NCBI RefSeq assembly: GCF_041146395.1
Contig: NC_091006.1
Span: 10,174,001-10,238,000, forward strand
Direction of reading: 5' to 3'
From: Eulemur rufifrons
Taxonomy: Eukaryota; Chordata; Mammalia; Primates; Lemuridae
Length of the DNA: 64,000 nucleotides
How positions within the stretch are numbered: the first letter of the stretch is position 1; each line of letters opens with the position of its first letter. The translations under genes were made by a program, and so were the position numbers. The notes beneath the pieces are model-generated. The model was not told the origin of the DNA. It did not search any database and saw nothing but the letters and a program-made list of their open reading frames with translations. This document shows positions 1 to 12,550 of this stretch, piece by piece.

Positions 1-789
1 TTTGTAAAAATCTTAGTTTTGGTGTGCTAGTTCTTGTTTCTTAATACATAAATGAAACAAATACATAACAATTAATATAAAATCATTCATGAGCCACCCA
101 ACACTCTCCTGTACATTCATTCACTGGTGACATGCCAGGCCTTGGGACTTGCCAGTGACGCTGTGGGGAAATGGAGGCCAGGCGGATTAATCCTAGGCCC
201 CTGCTATTGTTCCTTTATTGTGTCTGTCCCCACCTTGATTGACAAGATGCACTTGCCATTCTCATTTCCAGGGGTCATCAAGTCACCCTGGGGCCTTTTG
301 GCCCCACCCCCAACCTTCTCTGGGGATGCCTAACGCTCCTACCCCCTGGTCTCAGTCTCCCCTTCTGTAAATGGGAGGGCGGATGTGACCTTCCCGGGCT
401 TTGGCTCCGGCTCCAAACTCTGTAGATGTGCAATAGACACGCAACTGACGCCGGCAATACTGACGCCGGCAATGCTGTGGGTAAACATGAGCTAGTACCT
501 GGCCCAGGGTGAGGCTTTGTCCACAAACGGTTTCGTTCAGTCTGTCTACCAACCCTGTAAAATAAGTGCTGTTACCATCCCTGTTGAAGATTGGAGGAAG
601 CTGGAACTTGGAGATGGGAGAACAGGCCAAAGCTGCAGAACCAGCGGCTGGGACTTGAACCTGAGCTTGAACCACCACAACTGAGGGTGGGCCTGGCCCC
701 GCCATGGCTTCCTGCTCCACGGAGGCTGATGTGCTCCTGGGCAAGGCGCCTGGCACAGTCTGTAGGCCGGAGGTGTGCTGTGTGGCGGG

Positions 790-1260
790 CAGATTCTTCT
801 TATGCTCCTGATAGTTCCTCTAATTTTGCATTTCCCTTTTTTTTAATAGAATTTAAACTTTCATGGGGTCAAGTCTGTTGACTTTTTTTTTTCCTTTGTG
901 GTTTCTGTCTTTGGTGGCCTTAATACTCAGTCCTCATTATATCAAGGTTATTTAATTATTCAACTGTGTTTTCTTCAGCTTTGTGCTTTTGTTGTTTTAT
1001 ATTTAGCTGTTTAACTCATTGAAATGTGTTTTGAAATACGGTGTGAGGAAGGGATCTAATTTTCCTACCCAGCCCCCACATGGTTAGCTCTAGTTGTCCT
1101 AAAGTAGCTCATGTATTGAATAATCTATTTTTTTCCTAGCAATGTAATCTACCAACGTAGTTTGGCACTAAATTCTCATAAACTTGTCTCTGCTTTTGGA
1201 GTCACCTTTCTGTTCTTTAGTCACTCAGTCTGGCCCTGTTCTATTACCACACCACTGTAA
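790..1260 (-). repeat. Old L1 fragment, antisense
   Basis: AT-rich sequence with the antisense L1 ORF2/3' character (gtgaggaagggatctaattt and similar). It ends where the Alu monomer begins. Judged by resemblance only. Confidence 0.55.
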
Positions 1261-1264
1261 TGTA

Positions 1265-1420
1265 GTTTTGTTTTGCTTTTTGAGACAGTCTTGCTCTGCC
1301 GCCCAGGCTGGAGTGCAGTGGTGTGATCATAGCTCACTGCAGCCTTGAACTCCTGGGCTCAGGCGATCCTCCTGCCTCCCAAAGTGCTGGGATTACAGGT
1401 GTGAGCCACTGCGCCCAGCC
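1265..1420 (-). repeat. Alu monomer (FLAM-like), antisense
   Basis: Starts with a T-rich tail and gagacagtcttgctctgcc and ends at gcgcccagcc. It has only one Alu arm. Confidence 0.85.
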
Positions 1421-1794
1421 ATTAAGGTAGTTTTTTAATACCTGATAAGGTAAGGCCTCCTTCCTCCCCCACCCATTTCTTGGTAGAAAATTACCTTGGC
1501 AGTGATTACGGATCTTCTTTTCTGGATGAACTTGGACCATTGTTTGGTCAGGCTTATTGATCTGTTCCTTCCCCTATTCCCCACACCTCAAACAAAGAAT
1601 TGGGATTTGGGTTGGAAAAAGTGAACTTGCTTATACACCCACACCCCTAGGCGTTGATTTTCAGAAACCACAGGGATAATTATTGCTTCCATTTTGCAGG
1701 TGGAGAAACTGAGGCCCAGTGAAAGGAAGATGGGGTGGGTGGGCTGGGGCCTTGAGGGCTGTACCTCCACCATCCACTCATTCATGGAGCAAAT

Positions 1795-2060
1795 ATTTTA
1801 ATGCCTACTGTAAGTCTGAGCCTGTGCTGGGGACATGAAGTTGACCAAGACAGCTAGGGCCTTCCATCCTGAGCTCACAGTCCACTGGAAGAGACAGACC
1901 CATCTCCAGACAGTGATGACCCAGTGGACAGGGCTAGCGTGGCGGTCCCAGGGGTTGTAGGAGCCAGAAAAGGAGTCTCACCCAGCCTGGGCAGTCAGGG
2001 AGGGCTTCCTGGAGGAGGGGCTGTCAGCTAAACACCTAAAGGACCTATAGCAGTTTGAGA
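1795..2060 (+). repeat. L2-like fragment
   Basis: Contains the L2 3'-end pattern: tgcctactgtaagtctgagc, gtgctggggacatgaagttg and gagggcttcctggaggaggg. Confidence 0.55.
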
Positions 2061-2352
2061 AGTTGCTTATGAGTCTTTTGTTTCCTGTCAGCTGCCTCGG
2101 ACGCTGAGAACTGCTAGTGATAATAGCAGCCCTACTTCATCCCCTCTGATGCCACTAGCCTGTCCTGGGCCTGGGGGTTCTTTATTGACACAATGTCTGT
2201 CTAGGACAGCCCTTCTCGCCCTTTGACGTCTAGTAGATCCTGTGGATCCCGTCTCAGAATGATGATTTTTTTTAAAGGCAAAAAATAAAATAGGATACAA
2301 AGGATGCTAGTTAAAATACAGTTAGCTAAGTACTTTAAAAAATTGTAATCTA

Positions 2353-2681
2353 GGCCGGGCGAGGTGGCTCACACCTGTAATCCTAGCACTCTGGGAGGCC
2401 GAGGTGGGCGGATTGTTTGAGCTCAGGGTTCGAGACCAGCCTGAGCAAGAGCGAGACCCCATCTCTACTAAAAATAGAAAGAAATTATATGGGCAGCTAA
2501 AAATATACAGAAAAAATTAGCCGGGCATGGTGGCACATGCCTGTAGTCCCAGCTACTCAGGAGGCTGAGGCAGGATTACTTGAGCCCAGGAGTTTGAGGT
2601 TGCTGTGAGCTAGGCTGACGCCACGGCACTCTACCCTGGGCAACAGAGTGAGACTCTGTCTCAAAAAAACAACAAAAAAAA
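2353..2681 (+). repeat. Strepsirrhine-type Alu, sense
   Basis: A full dimer from ggccgggcgaggtggctc to an A-rich tail. It has the lemur-type middle insertion (gaaattatatgggcagctaa) and the right-arm gctgtgagctaggctgacg. Confidence 0.95.
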
Positions 2682-2829
2682 TATAATCTAGCATTTATGC
2701 TCTTCCTCATTGACCTAAAATAATAGAATGTAGCAGCAGCTGTAATGACTACTGTTTTCAAAGTAGTGATGAGCATTCAACATCTGCAATAACTTATGTG
2801 ATGTGAAAACATCTGTCATTTCTTTTTCC

Positions 2830-2988
2830 TTTTTTTTCCCCCCTAGACAGTTTCACTCTGTTGCCCAGTCTAGAGTGCCGTGGCGTCAGCCTAGCTCACA
2901 GCAACCTCAACTCCTGGGCTCAAGCAATCCTCCTGCCTCAGCCTCCCAGAGCGCTAGGATTACAGGAGTGAGCCACCACACCTGGCCA
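2830..2988 (-). repeat. Alu right-arm fragment, antisense
   Basis: A poly-T/C lead followed by cgtggcgtcagcctagctca and ending gagccaccacacctggcc. Only one arm is present. Confidence 0.85.
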
Positions 2989-4872
2989 GCTGTCGTTTCT
3001 TTTGATGACAAAATCTCGGGGTCTGCTGAACACTATTTCTTTTCTCTTTTCTTTTTTGGGGGTCTATGTTAATTAAGAAGGAAATGCTAAATTTCAGTTC
3101 AGTTGATGAAAATAAAGAGAGAATTTCCTCCTTCCAGTTCATGGACCCCTTGGGTGTCGGCGGACCCTATTGGTTAAGAGCAGGGCAGCGTGCAGGGGCT
3201 TGGCCAGACTCCTTGAGGTGGCTGCTCCAGTCCCAAGGGCTGCCTTCCCCAGCGGAGCTCCGGGGCCACCCAGCACATGGACCTTTGTCAGAGATCTCTC
3301 TCTCTCTGTCTGCAGGAGGGGCACCAGACCACCTGGAAGGCTGCTGGTCACCTGTAGCTCCCCTCAGGCTCTGCCCCACCTGCTTCTGCCCCTCCCACCA
3401 CTCCGCTGCCTCCGTCCCCCCACCCCCCAGATAGAAGTGAGGGGCCGGATCGGCCTGACCTCTGGGGAGCCTGACAGCTGGCCTCTGTCGGCTTCTTTGC
3501 TCCAGCACCTGCCCCACCCTCGCACGGTGGCAAGGGAGGAGTTTTGGGGCCTAATGTTAGATTCTGCCCTGTACCAGCTGTCTGGCCCCGGGGAGGCAGC
3601 TTTCCTTTTCCGGACCTCAGTTTACTCCCCTAGAAGATGGGGCAGTGCTTGATGCGACTGGGGTGTCCAGCCAGCCCCTGGCCTAGCGGGAGGGCAGGCG
3701 GAGGCATCCACACGGTGATGGTTACTGGAAGCTCCCAGCAGGGGCTCCTACTGGCCCCCAGAGGCAGGGGAATGGCAGCAGGGGTGAGGGTGGGCCAGGA
3801 AGGGCGGCCAGCAAGCCCTCTGCCTGGCCCCATTCCCTGCCCACCCTGTCACCTCCATTCCTACTCCACTCTGCGGGCCGCAAGAAGATCTAACAGCCAG
3901 GCCTGACCCTCTCCCTCCTCTGCTCATAGCCTTTCCTTCCTGCTTGCCTGCTTACCCTGGGGTGAAATCCAAGCTCTGACAGCTAAAAACGTCGGCTGGC
4001 GAATGGATAAACACACGCTAGTAATCGCTACTCCGCCATACAAAGGAACCGAAACTCAGAAGCCAACCGCAGTGGCCACATAGCGTTCAGATCTGTTTTT
4101 AGGAAATGTCCAGAAAAGACAAATCTGTGCAGACAGAAAGCCCAGTACCTTCCGCATGGTGACAGGGTGGGGACTTCCCAAGGACGTCCCCAGGGCTGTG
4201 CAGCTGTCGGGTTCGGGCTGCGTGAGTTCATTCATTCTGTGGTCCACTGCCCAGTGCCCCCGGGGGCCGGGTCCTGTCTCCTCTGCTCCTGTGTCCTGGG
4301 TCAGGAGGGCTGGCCCGGGAAGCTGTCGGGGACTGTTGAGCTGTGCGGGGTATTTCGGGAGAGGGGACTGAGAGGCACGTGGCACTGCAGAGTGGATCTC
4401 AAATCCCGGCTCCACTGTGTACCAGCCGTGTGAACTTGGGCAGAGTCCCTCATCTCTCTGAGCTTAGCTGCCTGGTAGGGTCAAAGTAACGATTCGTTCT
4501 TTCATCCAAGGGGGGAAAAAAAAAAAAGCACCTGGTCTGAGCCCAGCCCTGTGCTGGACAGTGTTGGGACATGGTGGTGACCAGCACAGCCCCCGCCCTG
4601 CCCTCCTGGGGCTCCCAGGCTGGAGCGGGAGACAGCCGATGAGCAGAAAGGCTGTGTGCTGTTGGCTGTGTCACTCGTGTGTGGGGTGCTCAGGGAGCTG
4701 AGGTGAGGTGTGAGCTGCCCTGGGCACCTACCCTGGGGCAGCAGCGGCCAGCAAGGGGCCTCAGAGGGTGGGCAGAGCTGTCAGCCTGGGGGTGGAGGCA
4801 GACTGAAGAGGGGAGTGTTGGCAGAGTCCTGGGGACAGGAGGATCACAGGCCTGGGTCCCCTGTGCCCGCAG

Positions 4873-7800
4873 CCCAGAACGTGACCGTGGACGAGGTCAT
4901 CGGCGCCTACAAGCAGGCTTGTCAGAAGCTGAACTGCAGGCAGATCCCCAAGCTCCTCAGGCAGCTCCAGGTACAGGCGGGGCACGGGTGGGGCTTCCTG
5001 GGGTGGAGGGTCCCTGGGGTAGCACCCCCACCCCACAGGAGACGGCGCAGGAGGCACGCCCACTCCCCAGCCCGGCCCCCAGCCCAGGGCCTGTGTAAAT
5101 CCATCTTTGAAAGTGGTCTGCTCAATTATAAAACAGATCAGGCTCTTCATAAATATTTAAACGGTACAGAATTACATAAAGTAAGAAATGCAAGTATCTG
5201 TCAGCCCCCAAAGAAATTCTCTTCCCCAGGGAAGAGCCATGGGTATGATTCTCATAAGTCTAGATTACAGAATTTATTCTTAAATGTCTGAATTCCAAAA
5301 GGAATATATATTGTCTGATTTTAACAAAATTAAAATACCACGGACATAAAAAAAGCAAAATCCACTCCTCATTTCTTGCCCTGAGAACTCCCTCCCTTGG
5401 AGCCCCTGTTGTTGACTGCCTGGTATTTTAGTGTTCTGGCCTTTTCTGTGCATTTGCAAGGGGGTGGGTTACTATTCAGAGGTACCCGGCCATGCCCTGC
5501 CAGCTTCCCAGCCTTTGCACTGGGTCCTGTCCCTGCCTGGACACCCAGGGGTGCCCGGAGCCACTCCCTGACCTCGTCCAGCTGGGGCAGAGGGAGCTGC
5601 TGGGGCTTGTCCTCAGGCCCTATGGATACAGGTGGACGCCCCCTGGGCCTTCATCCAGCTGCCTCCCCTAGACCCCACCGGAACGCTGCCTGACGTCAGG
5701 AACGGCTGCCCCACTGTAGGGGGCCCACCTGGCTTCTTCAGGTGTCTTCACGCCTTAACCACTGTCCACTCTGCTTTCCCAGGAGTTCACGGACCTCGGG
5801 CGCCGCATCGACTGTCTGGACCTGAAAGGTGTGTGTCTGGACAGAGGTCGGGAACCCTTGGGTAATGGGCGGGGCCGGAGCCTCCTTGGGGGCGGGGCTG
5901 GGGCCAGGGGCAGGGCGTGAGCCTGCGCTTGCATGGGGGTCAGCGGCCTCTGGAGCCGAGCCCAGGAGCAGGGACTAGGTCGGGTAGGTGGGAAATATTG
6001 GGCAGAGGACCCCTCCGCCTCCCTTGGCCTCTAGCGCTCACCACGCACAGGTGCGTGGTCTCAGACACCTGCATGGCCTCTGTCTCCTCCCAGGTGAGAA
6101 GCTTGACTACAAGACCTGCGAGGCCCTGGAAGAGGTCTTCAAGAGGCTGCAGTTCAAGGTCGTGGACCTGGAGCAGACGAACCTGGACGAAGATGTGAGT
6201 GGGTCTGCCACCGCCCATGCGGTTCCCTGAGCTCCCTGGCCTCTGCGGTTTGGGTGGGAGAGCACACTGCAGGGGGAGGGACCCCTAGACTCAGGCTGAG
6301 GGGCAGGGCAAGGGCAGGGCCTCTTGAAGGCCAAGAGGGACATCCAGTGTGACCGGAGCAGGAAGGGGGTGTTGTGGCCCCCCATGGGCCATCCTCTTTA
6401 GCAAGGAGGGATTTGGGGAGCTGGGCCGAGTGAGGGGATGCCCATGGCCACGAGGAGCCTTTTCAGGACGCCACCCTAGAGCTGACTGTGCTGAGAGTGG
6501 GTTTGAGAAACGTTCTGAAACCATTTAGGCCCGGGTGTCCTCACCGCCCCAGAATGTGGGCATCCCCAGGCACCCTGGGTGTCAGGCTCCAGGTGTGAGG
6601 GAAAGATCCCATGGGCTCCAGGGGGTGCGGCCCTGGAGAACTTGGCCAAGGCCCAGGGACGCCACAGCCTCATCAGTCGGGACTCTGGGGGACAAATGAC
6701 AGAAAACAGACCGGCTTCAGCAGACTAAGGGGAAAGGGTTGGTTCCCATAACCCACCGGTGCGGGCTGCATCTTGTGGCCGGCTGGATTTAGGAGCAGGG
6801 GTGCCACTGCCCGGCCCCTCCGTCGGGGCTGGGTGCCCTGTGTGCACCTGTCTCCTCTCCTTCGAGGCTCTCTCCCTACCCAGAACCCCTCGTCTCTGTG
6901 TCGGGGCCACGTGTCTCCCCGGGGCAGCCTGGACCCGAGGCTGAGCCCCTGTGTCTCTGCCTCCAGGGTGCCTCAGCCCTCTTCGACATGATCGAGTACT
7001 ACGAGTCGGCCACCCACCTCAACATCTCCTTCAACAAGCACATTGGCACCCGGGGCTGGCAGGCCGCCGCCCACATGATGCGCAAGGTGGGCGCCTCCTG
7101 CCCTCTCACTTCCGGGGTGGGGGGAGCTCAGGAACAGCAGGTCTAGGCGCTTTCCCCGGCACCCAGCTCTTAGGCCCTGATTCCATGAGCTCCCGGGGCG
7201 TGGGCTATGGCGGGGGTGCTGGGCCTGGCTTCCAGGCAGTAGGAAAACGGGGCCAAGAGGTGCCCTGTCCCCAGACCCACCCTCGTCCCTTCTCTCCCTG
7301 CAAGGTATATTTTCCCTCCTCCTCCTCTTCTCTGTGATGCCGTCGCTTGGAGGTGGCTGTGGTTTCACTCACATAACAGGAAGGCTGGGCCCAGGGAGGG
7401 GGTGGGGCTGTCTGGGAACATCTCGGCCACACAGGAGTCACGGAGTGTGGCTGCCATCAGTCCTGCCTCGCGCACTCATGGGACCCCAGGCTGAGCCTTC
7501 CCTCGCCAGCCACAGCTTCCCTAGCTGTGAGCCAGATGACAGCCGTGGCCTTGCTCACCGAGATGTGGGCTGGCAGGTCCCCCAGGCGAGGGAGGGCTGG
7601 GGCCAGGCCTGACCCAGCGCCCCCGCACCTGCGCCCCCAGACGAGCTGCCTACAGTACCTGGACGCCCGCAACACGCCCCTGCTGGACCACTCGGCGCCC
7701 TTCGTGGCCCGAGCGCTGCGCATCCGCAGCAGCCTGGCAGTGCTGCACCTGGAGAACGCGAGCCTGTCGGGCCGGCCCCTCATGCTGCTCGGTGAGCCCG

Positions 7801-10800
7801 AGTTGAGGGACGCGGGGTGGCCTCCTGCAGCCTGCTGGGGGGCGGGGGCTGCTGACTGGGTCTCTTGGGCAGAGCCTGCCCCGGGGTGGCCCGGCCAGTC
7901 ACTGCACACACACGCCCTCCCTGCCAGCCACGGCCCTGAAGATGAACATGAACCTGCGGGAGCTGTACCTGGCCGACAACAAGCTCAACGGCCTGCAGGA
8001 CTCGGCCCAGCTGGGCAACCTGCTCAAGTTCAACTGCTCCCTGCAGATCCTGGACCTCCGTAACAACCACGTGCTGGACTCAGGTGAGTGCGCGTCTTGC
8101 CCACTCCCACCCATCACCCACTCTGTGGCCAGCCCTGTGCTGGGTGGTGCTGGGGACACAGACGTGGCCAAGACAATCCCAACACTGTCCTGGGGTCCAC
8201 AGTCCTGTGGGAAAGACAGACCCGCCCTAGACAGCGCCGACCCAGACTGGGCAGGGCTGGGCGGAGGGAGCCCAATTTGTGGGCCCAGGGAGGGCTTCCC
8301 GGAGAAGGGGACAGCTCAGCTGACATCCAGAGCATGAAGGGAGGTGTTGAGCAAATAATTAAAATCCAAAGAGTGCCCGTAAGGAAACAACATTGTTGGG
8401 ATAAAGGGTCAACTGGTGGCTGTTCTGAGATGATGCAGGGAGGGAGGAGCCCCACAGGGAGGGACTCTGGGCCACGATCTGGAGGCTGAGAACAGAACCA
8501 GCCATTTTAAAAGCCTGGGAGGACAGGCAGAGGGAACAGCAAGTGCAAAGGCCCTGAGGGGGCGTGGACCTTTGATGTTTGGTATTTTGCAGGGAGCACA
8601 GGGCTGAGTGAGCAGAGCAGGCAGCAGGAGGAATCCTAATCCCCTCGTGGAGGAGGATAGGTGGCCCGGTGGGCAGAGCCCCCTGAACTTCCTGTGCAGA
8701 AAGGGGTGGAGGGGTAGAGTGGGCCAGTGAAGCCCAGACCCCACCACAGGCCACAGCTCTTCTGGGCTCCCGGCTCACAGCTGTGAGGGACACAGAGCCC
8801 TGCCCTCATGAGCCTGTGCTCTAACCTAGAGACAGACACGGTACACTGGTGAGCTGCAGCCCGCCAGCTGGCAAGGTGTGCGCCGGAGGAAAGGAGGGCA
8901 GCCATGGGGGCCGGCAGGGCTGAGCGGCTGCTGAGGTTGGGGGTGCAGAGATGGAAGTAGCTGGGGAAGGCGCATTCCCAGCCCAGAGGTCAGGGGAGCC
9001 GGGCGCAGGGCCAGGGCCTGCGGGGCTGGGCAGGCCATGAGGACGGAGCCGCGGAGGCTCTGAGCAGTGGGGGTCGTTCCCACCCTTCAACCCCTGGGGA
9101 AGCACCCAGACCACAGGCAGGGCTCTGACCGTGGACCTCCCCCAGGGCTGGCCTACATCTGCGAGGGCCTGAAGGAGCAGAGGAAGGGGCTGGTGACTCT
9201 GGTGCTGTGGAACAACCAGCTCACGCACACGGGCATGGCCTTCCTGGGCATGACGCTGGTGAGTCAGGCTGGGAGCGGGAGGGAGGCACGTCAGTCCCCG
9301 CCCCCCACCCCCAGATCCCAACACAGCTGTCTCCCAGCTGTCACTGTGCCAGCCGTGCCCATCCTGCGAGCTCAGGAACTGTTTAAACTCTCAGCCTGCT
9401 TGGTCCCTCTTTCAGCTTCTGTGCTCTGTCTTCCCTGTGGAAACAGGAAACTTCCCCTTTAATTGTCTCTGTGCATCCAACTCGATAGACCAGTTCAGTG
9501 CTGCTGCTTACAAAGTTAGGCTTTCTGGAAGCCCTCAGCAAGTTTTCAACTTATTAATTATGAAATATTTAAAGCAAGCCAAGTAGGTACAAAGACACTC
9601 AGGGCAAGCACCCCTGTGCCCAGCACCCGGGTTAAGAGTCACCCATGGTAAGGGCTTAGGGACACTTGAGTCCAGGCTCAGCCCTTCAGTTGAGCCTCAG
9701 TGCAGAGCCGACAGCCCAGGCTGTGGGGCGTGGGGACGGGCTGGGCCCGTGGAGCGGTGGGAGTGGACGGGGGGTGGGGGGCCCTGGCACTGGGGAGACT
9801 TGAAGCACACGAGGGTCGCACCCTTCCAGGCCTGCAGCAGGGCAGGATCTGGCCGGCCCTGACGGGTGCTGCCGAGGAGAAGGAGCACCTGTTTGGTTCT
9901 TTTTCTGGCTTCTTTCCTGACTTGTCCTCCTGGGCCTCTCCTCCGCCAATGGGTGCCTCTGCTCACCCTCACGCCCCCTCCCCTGCAGCCGCACACACAG
10001 AGCCTGGAGACGCTGAACCTGGGCTACAACCCCATCGGGAACGAGGGCGTGCGCAACCTCAAGAACGGGCTCATCGGCAACCGCAGCGTGCTGCGCCTCG
10101 GCCTGGCCTCCACCAAGCTCACGTGCGAGGGTAGGGCATGGGGCCAGGGCGTGGGGAGCGGGCCAGTGGCCTTGGCTGGGTGGCCAGCCAGGCGTGGGGC
10201 CCATGGCCAGCCCCTGCGGTCCCCCCCCAGGCGCGGTGGCTGTGGCGGAGTTCATCGCCGAGAGCCCCCGCCTCCTGAGACTGGACCTTCGGGAGAACGA
10301 GATCAAGACGGGCGGGCTCATGGCACTGTCGTTGGCCCTCAAGGTGAACCACTCACTGCTGCGCCTGGACATCGACCGTGAGCCCAAGAAGGAGGCGGTG
10401 AGCGGGGCTCTGCCCGGGGCCCTTGTCGGCGGGCAGGCAGGAGGCAGGTGGCAGGCCGGGTGCGGCGGGGCAGCCGCGGGGTCCAGAATGGCTGCAAGCC
10501 AGGCCGCTCCGCTCGCAGGTGAAGAGCTTCATCGAGACGCAGAAGGCGCTGCTGGCCGAGATCCAGAATGGCTGCAAGCGCAACTTCGTGCTGGCGCGGG
10601 AGCGCGAGGAGAAGGAGCAGCGGCTGCAGCTGTCGGCCTCCATGCCCGAGATCACCGTCACCGAGCCCCCGCCTGACGAGGAGCCCGAGCACCCCGAGCC
10701 CACCGACGAGCCCGCCGCCGGGGCACAGAACGGGGCCCCGAGCCCTGGGCCCGGCCCGGACTCAGACTCAGACTCAGACTCTGACGGGGAGGACGAGGAA

Positions 10801-11701
10801 GAAGAGGACAGGCAGAGGGATGAGGCTGATGGCGACCAGGGTCCCTCAGCCCCCTGTCCTGCCCTGGTGCCCCCCACGGACTCCCTGGGCCCTGGGGACA
10901 GGAGCCCCCCAGGCAGCCCCTCCTCCCCCACTGAGCAGCGCATTTCTGTGTCCAGCCCAGGCCGGGGCCACAAGGTGTTTGTGGTGACCCGGGTGGAGAG
11001 TCCACCTGAGAGGGCAGAACCCCCTGTGTCCCCCGCTCCTCCCTCCCCACCTGCCTTGACCTCCCCACCTGCCTCACCTGCCTTGCCATCAGCTGGGGCC
11101 GGTGGCACCCAGGACCCAGGGTCATCTGAGCCTCAGCCACAGCCGGAGCCGCCTCAGTCGGGGCCACCGCTGCCCAACGGCCTGAAGCCCGAGTTTGCCC
11201 TCGCACTGCCCCCAGAGCCGCCCCCAGGCCCCGAGGCCAAGGCGGGCAGCTGCGGCCTGGAACACGGTGAGGGGCTCTGGGGCAGGGTGACGAGGGGGCC
11301 CTGGGTGCTGTGTGTGACCCCAGGCAAGCACCTGGCCATTGGTGGACTTCAGTTTCCCCCTCTTTAAAATGGTCCTTGAGGGGACAGGGACAAGTGGGCT
11401 TGGTCCTCAGTCCCACCCTGCTTCCCTTGGGTCCTGGGAGCTCTCCCCAGGGGTGGGGCATGTAAAGTTTGTTGCCTTGAGTCTGGCGGTCTCATTGGTA
11501 CCGGGGCCCTCTGCGGGCCTGAGGGGCTGGCTGGGCGGGACTGGCGGGGACAGGTTGGTGTCTGCACTCTGACCCCACCCGCCTGACTGGAGGCCGCTCG
11601 CCTGTCCTCCCCACACAGAACTGAGCTGCTCCAAGAACGAGAAGGAGCTCGAGGAGCTGCTTCTGGAAGCCAGTCAGGAATCTGGGCAGGAGACACTGTG
11701 A
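4873..11701 (+). CDS. PPP1R37: PPP1R37 (LRRC68), protein phosphatase 1 regulatory subunit 37, 3' eleven coding exons
   Basis: Inhibitory regulatory subunit of protein phosphatase 1 built on ribonuclease-inhibitor-type leucine-rich repeats. Coding exons are 4873-4970, 5783-5828, 6094-6194, 6967-7086, 7641-7791, 7928-8083, 9146-9258, 9989-10130, 10231-10397, 10519-11266 and 11619-11701. All have GT-AG borders and phases that join without a break, giving 641 residues in the window. The visible protein opens with NVTVDEVIGAYKQACQKLN. LRR units follow, for example LRELYLADNKLNG (exon 6), LQILDLRNNHVLDSG, LVTLVLWNNQLTHTG, LETLNLGYNPIGNEG and LLRLDLRENEIKTGG. The large exon 10519-11266 encodes a disordered tail with an acidic Ser-Asp run (10759-10809) and Pro-rich segments. 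The protein ends SQESGQETL and the stop is at 11699-11701. The first exon or exons lie outside the window. The product name rests on near-identity with the human protein as I remember it. Confidence 0.95.
8115..8600 (+). repeat. PPP1R37: L2-like fragment in PPP1R37 intron
   Basis: Ccctgtgctgggtggtgctg, gagggcttcccggagaaggg and aagtgcaaaggccctgaggg follow the order of an L2 3' end. Confidence 0.55.
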
Positions 11702-12550
11702 CACTTTAGGTGAGGCGGGGGCCGGGGGGCCCAGGGAGCTGGGGCGGGGGCTGGGAGAGCCCCCGGCTCTGACAGCCCCTCCCCCAATCTCTTCTCCCCA
11801 AGTTCCTTTTTCCCGATTGGTCTTCGATGAACTGAGGCCAGAGCCATGAGAGTCTGCTCGCCCTCACCCCCAGCCTTCCTGAGCCCAGGACGCCAGGGGT
11901 GGGGCCGCTTTTGGGACCCCCTCCCCCCACAGCAACACTACAAGGGTGCAGCAGCTACAGGGAGTGGCCCTCCCCACCCTGACCTAAGCACTTCTATTTA
12001 TGTGTCCTCCGCTCGAAGACTCTGGGCTGGGGGTGGAGAGGAGGGGGAGGAGGTCTCCAAGGACATCAGGCCACCAGGCCACGGGACCAGGCTCCTGTTC
12101 TGGAGGGGCCTGGCCAGCCAGGCCTGCCCTGTCGCGGGCAGGAGTCCTGGGTGGTGGCGGGATGGCCCCCCAGTTGTCCTGGGCACAGGACCAGACAGGA
12201 AACGTGGCGTGGGAGGGGCGGTGAGTGATGGTGGTGGTTGACGTTGGTAGAACAGCCCCAGACAGGGTGAGGGCCGGGGCGGGGGCGGGGGGATGGGAGC
12301 AGAGGATCAGAGCTTTCCTTTTCTTAAGTGCAATAAATCTATCAGGGAGCTGGGGCGGGCAGCAGCCAGGTTTCCGGGGACCCTGCTGCCAGGCCACTTG
12401 AGGCTGCGCCCTGAGAGGCACTACAACCCGAGGGTGGGTGGGCGGCGTGGGTGCGGGTGAGGGTGGGCAGAGGGCAGGGGAGGGGCTACTCCTATCGGTG
12501 CAACTCTGTTCACACCTTTTCTAATAAATCGGGGCTGGGTTCACCACCTG
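11702..12550 (+). other. PPP1R37: PPP1R37 3'UTR with a separate last exon and two AATAAA signals
   Basis: Eight bases after the stop codon a donor-like ag|gtgagg occurs (exon end 11709). An acceptor ctccccaag follows at 11802, so the 3'UTR probably continues in an exon starting at 11803. Candidate polyadenylation signals AATAAA are at 12332-12337 and 12523-12528. The second lies about 15-20 bases before a GT-rich stretch and is the likely main 3' end, near 12545. An exon junction so close to the stop would not trigger nonsense-mediated decay under the usual 50-base rule. The splice is inferred from the sites alone. Confidence 0.65.

Larger units (their letters stand above)
1..4872 (+). other. 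PPP1R37: 3' part of a long PPP1R37 intron
   Basis: No coding exon is recognisable here. The stretch ends at the acceptor (cccgcag) of the first PPP1R37 exon in the window. The missing N-terminus of the protein, including its expected RVxF-type PP1 docking site, must lie further left. The intron holds antisense old L1 (about 790-1260), an Alu monomer (1265-1420), an L2-like piece (about 1795-2060), two Alus (2353-2681 and 2830-2988) and a MIR-like piece (about 4393-4470). 3.0-4.4 kb is GC-rich sequence in which I see nothing specific. Placement is inference from the downstream exon phase: the first visible exon starts with the last two bases of a split codon. Confidence 0.8.

Noticed and set aside
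10423..11367. A 314-codon plus-strand frame read as a stand-alone gene
   Set aside because: It is the PPP1R37 penultimate coding exon (10519-11266) with intron read-through at both ends. The ATG at 10423 lies in intron sequence.
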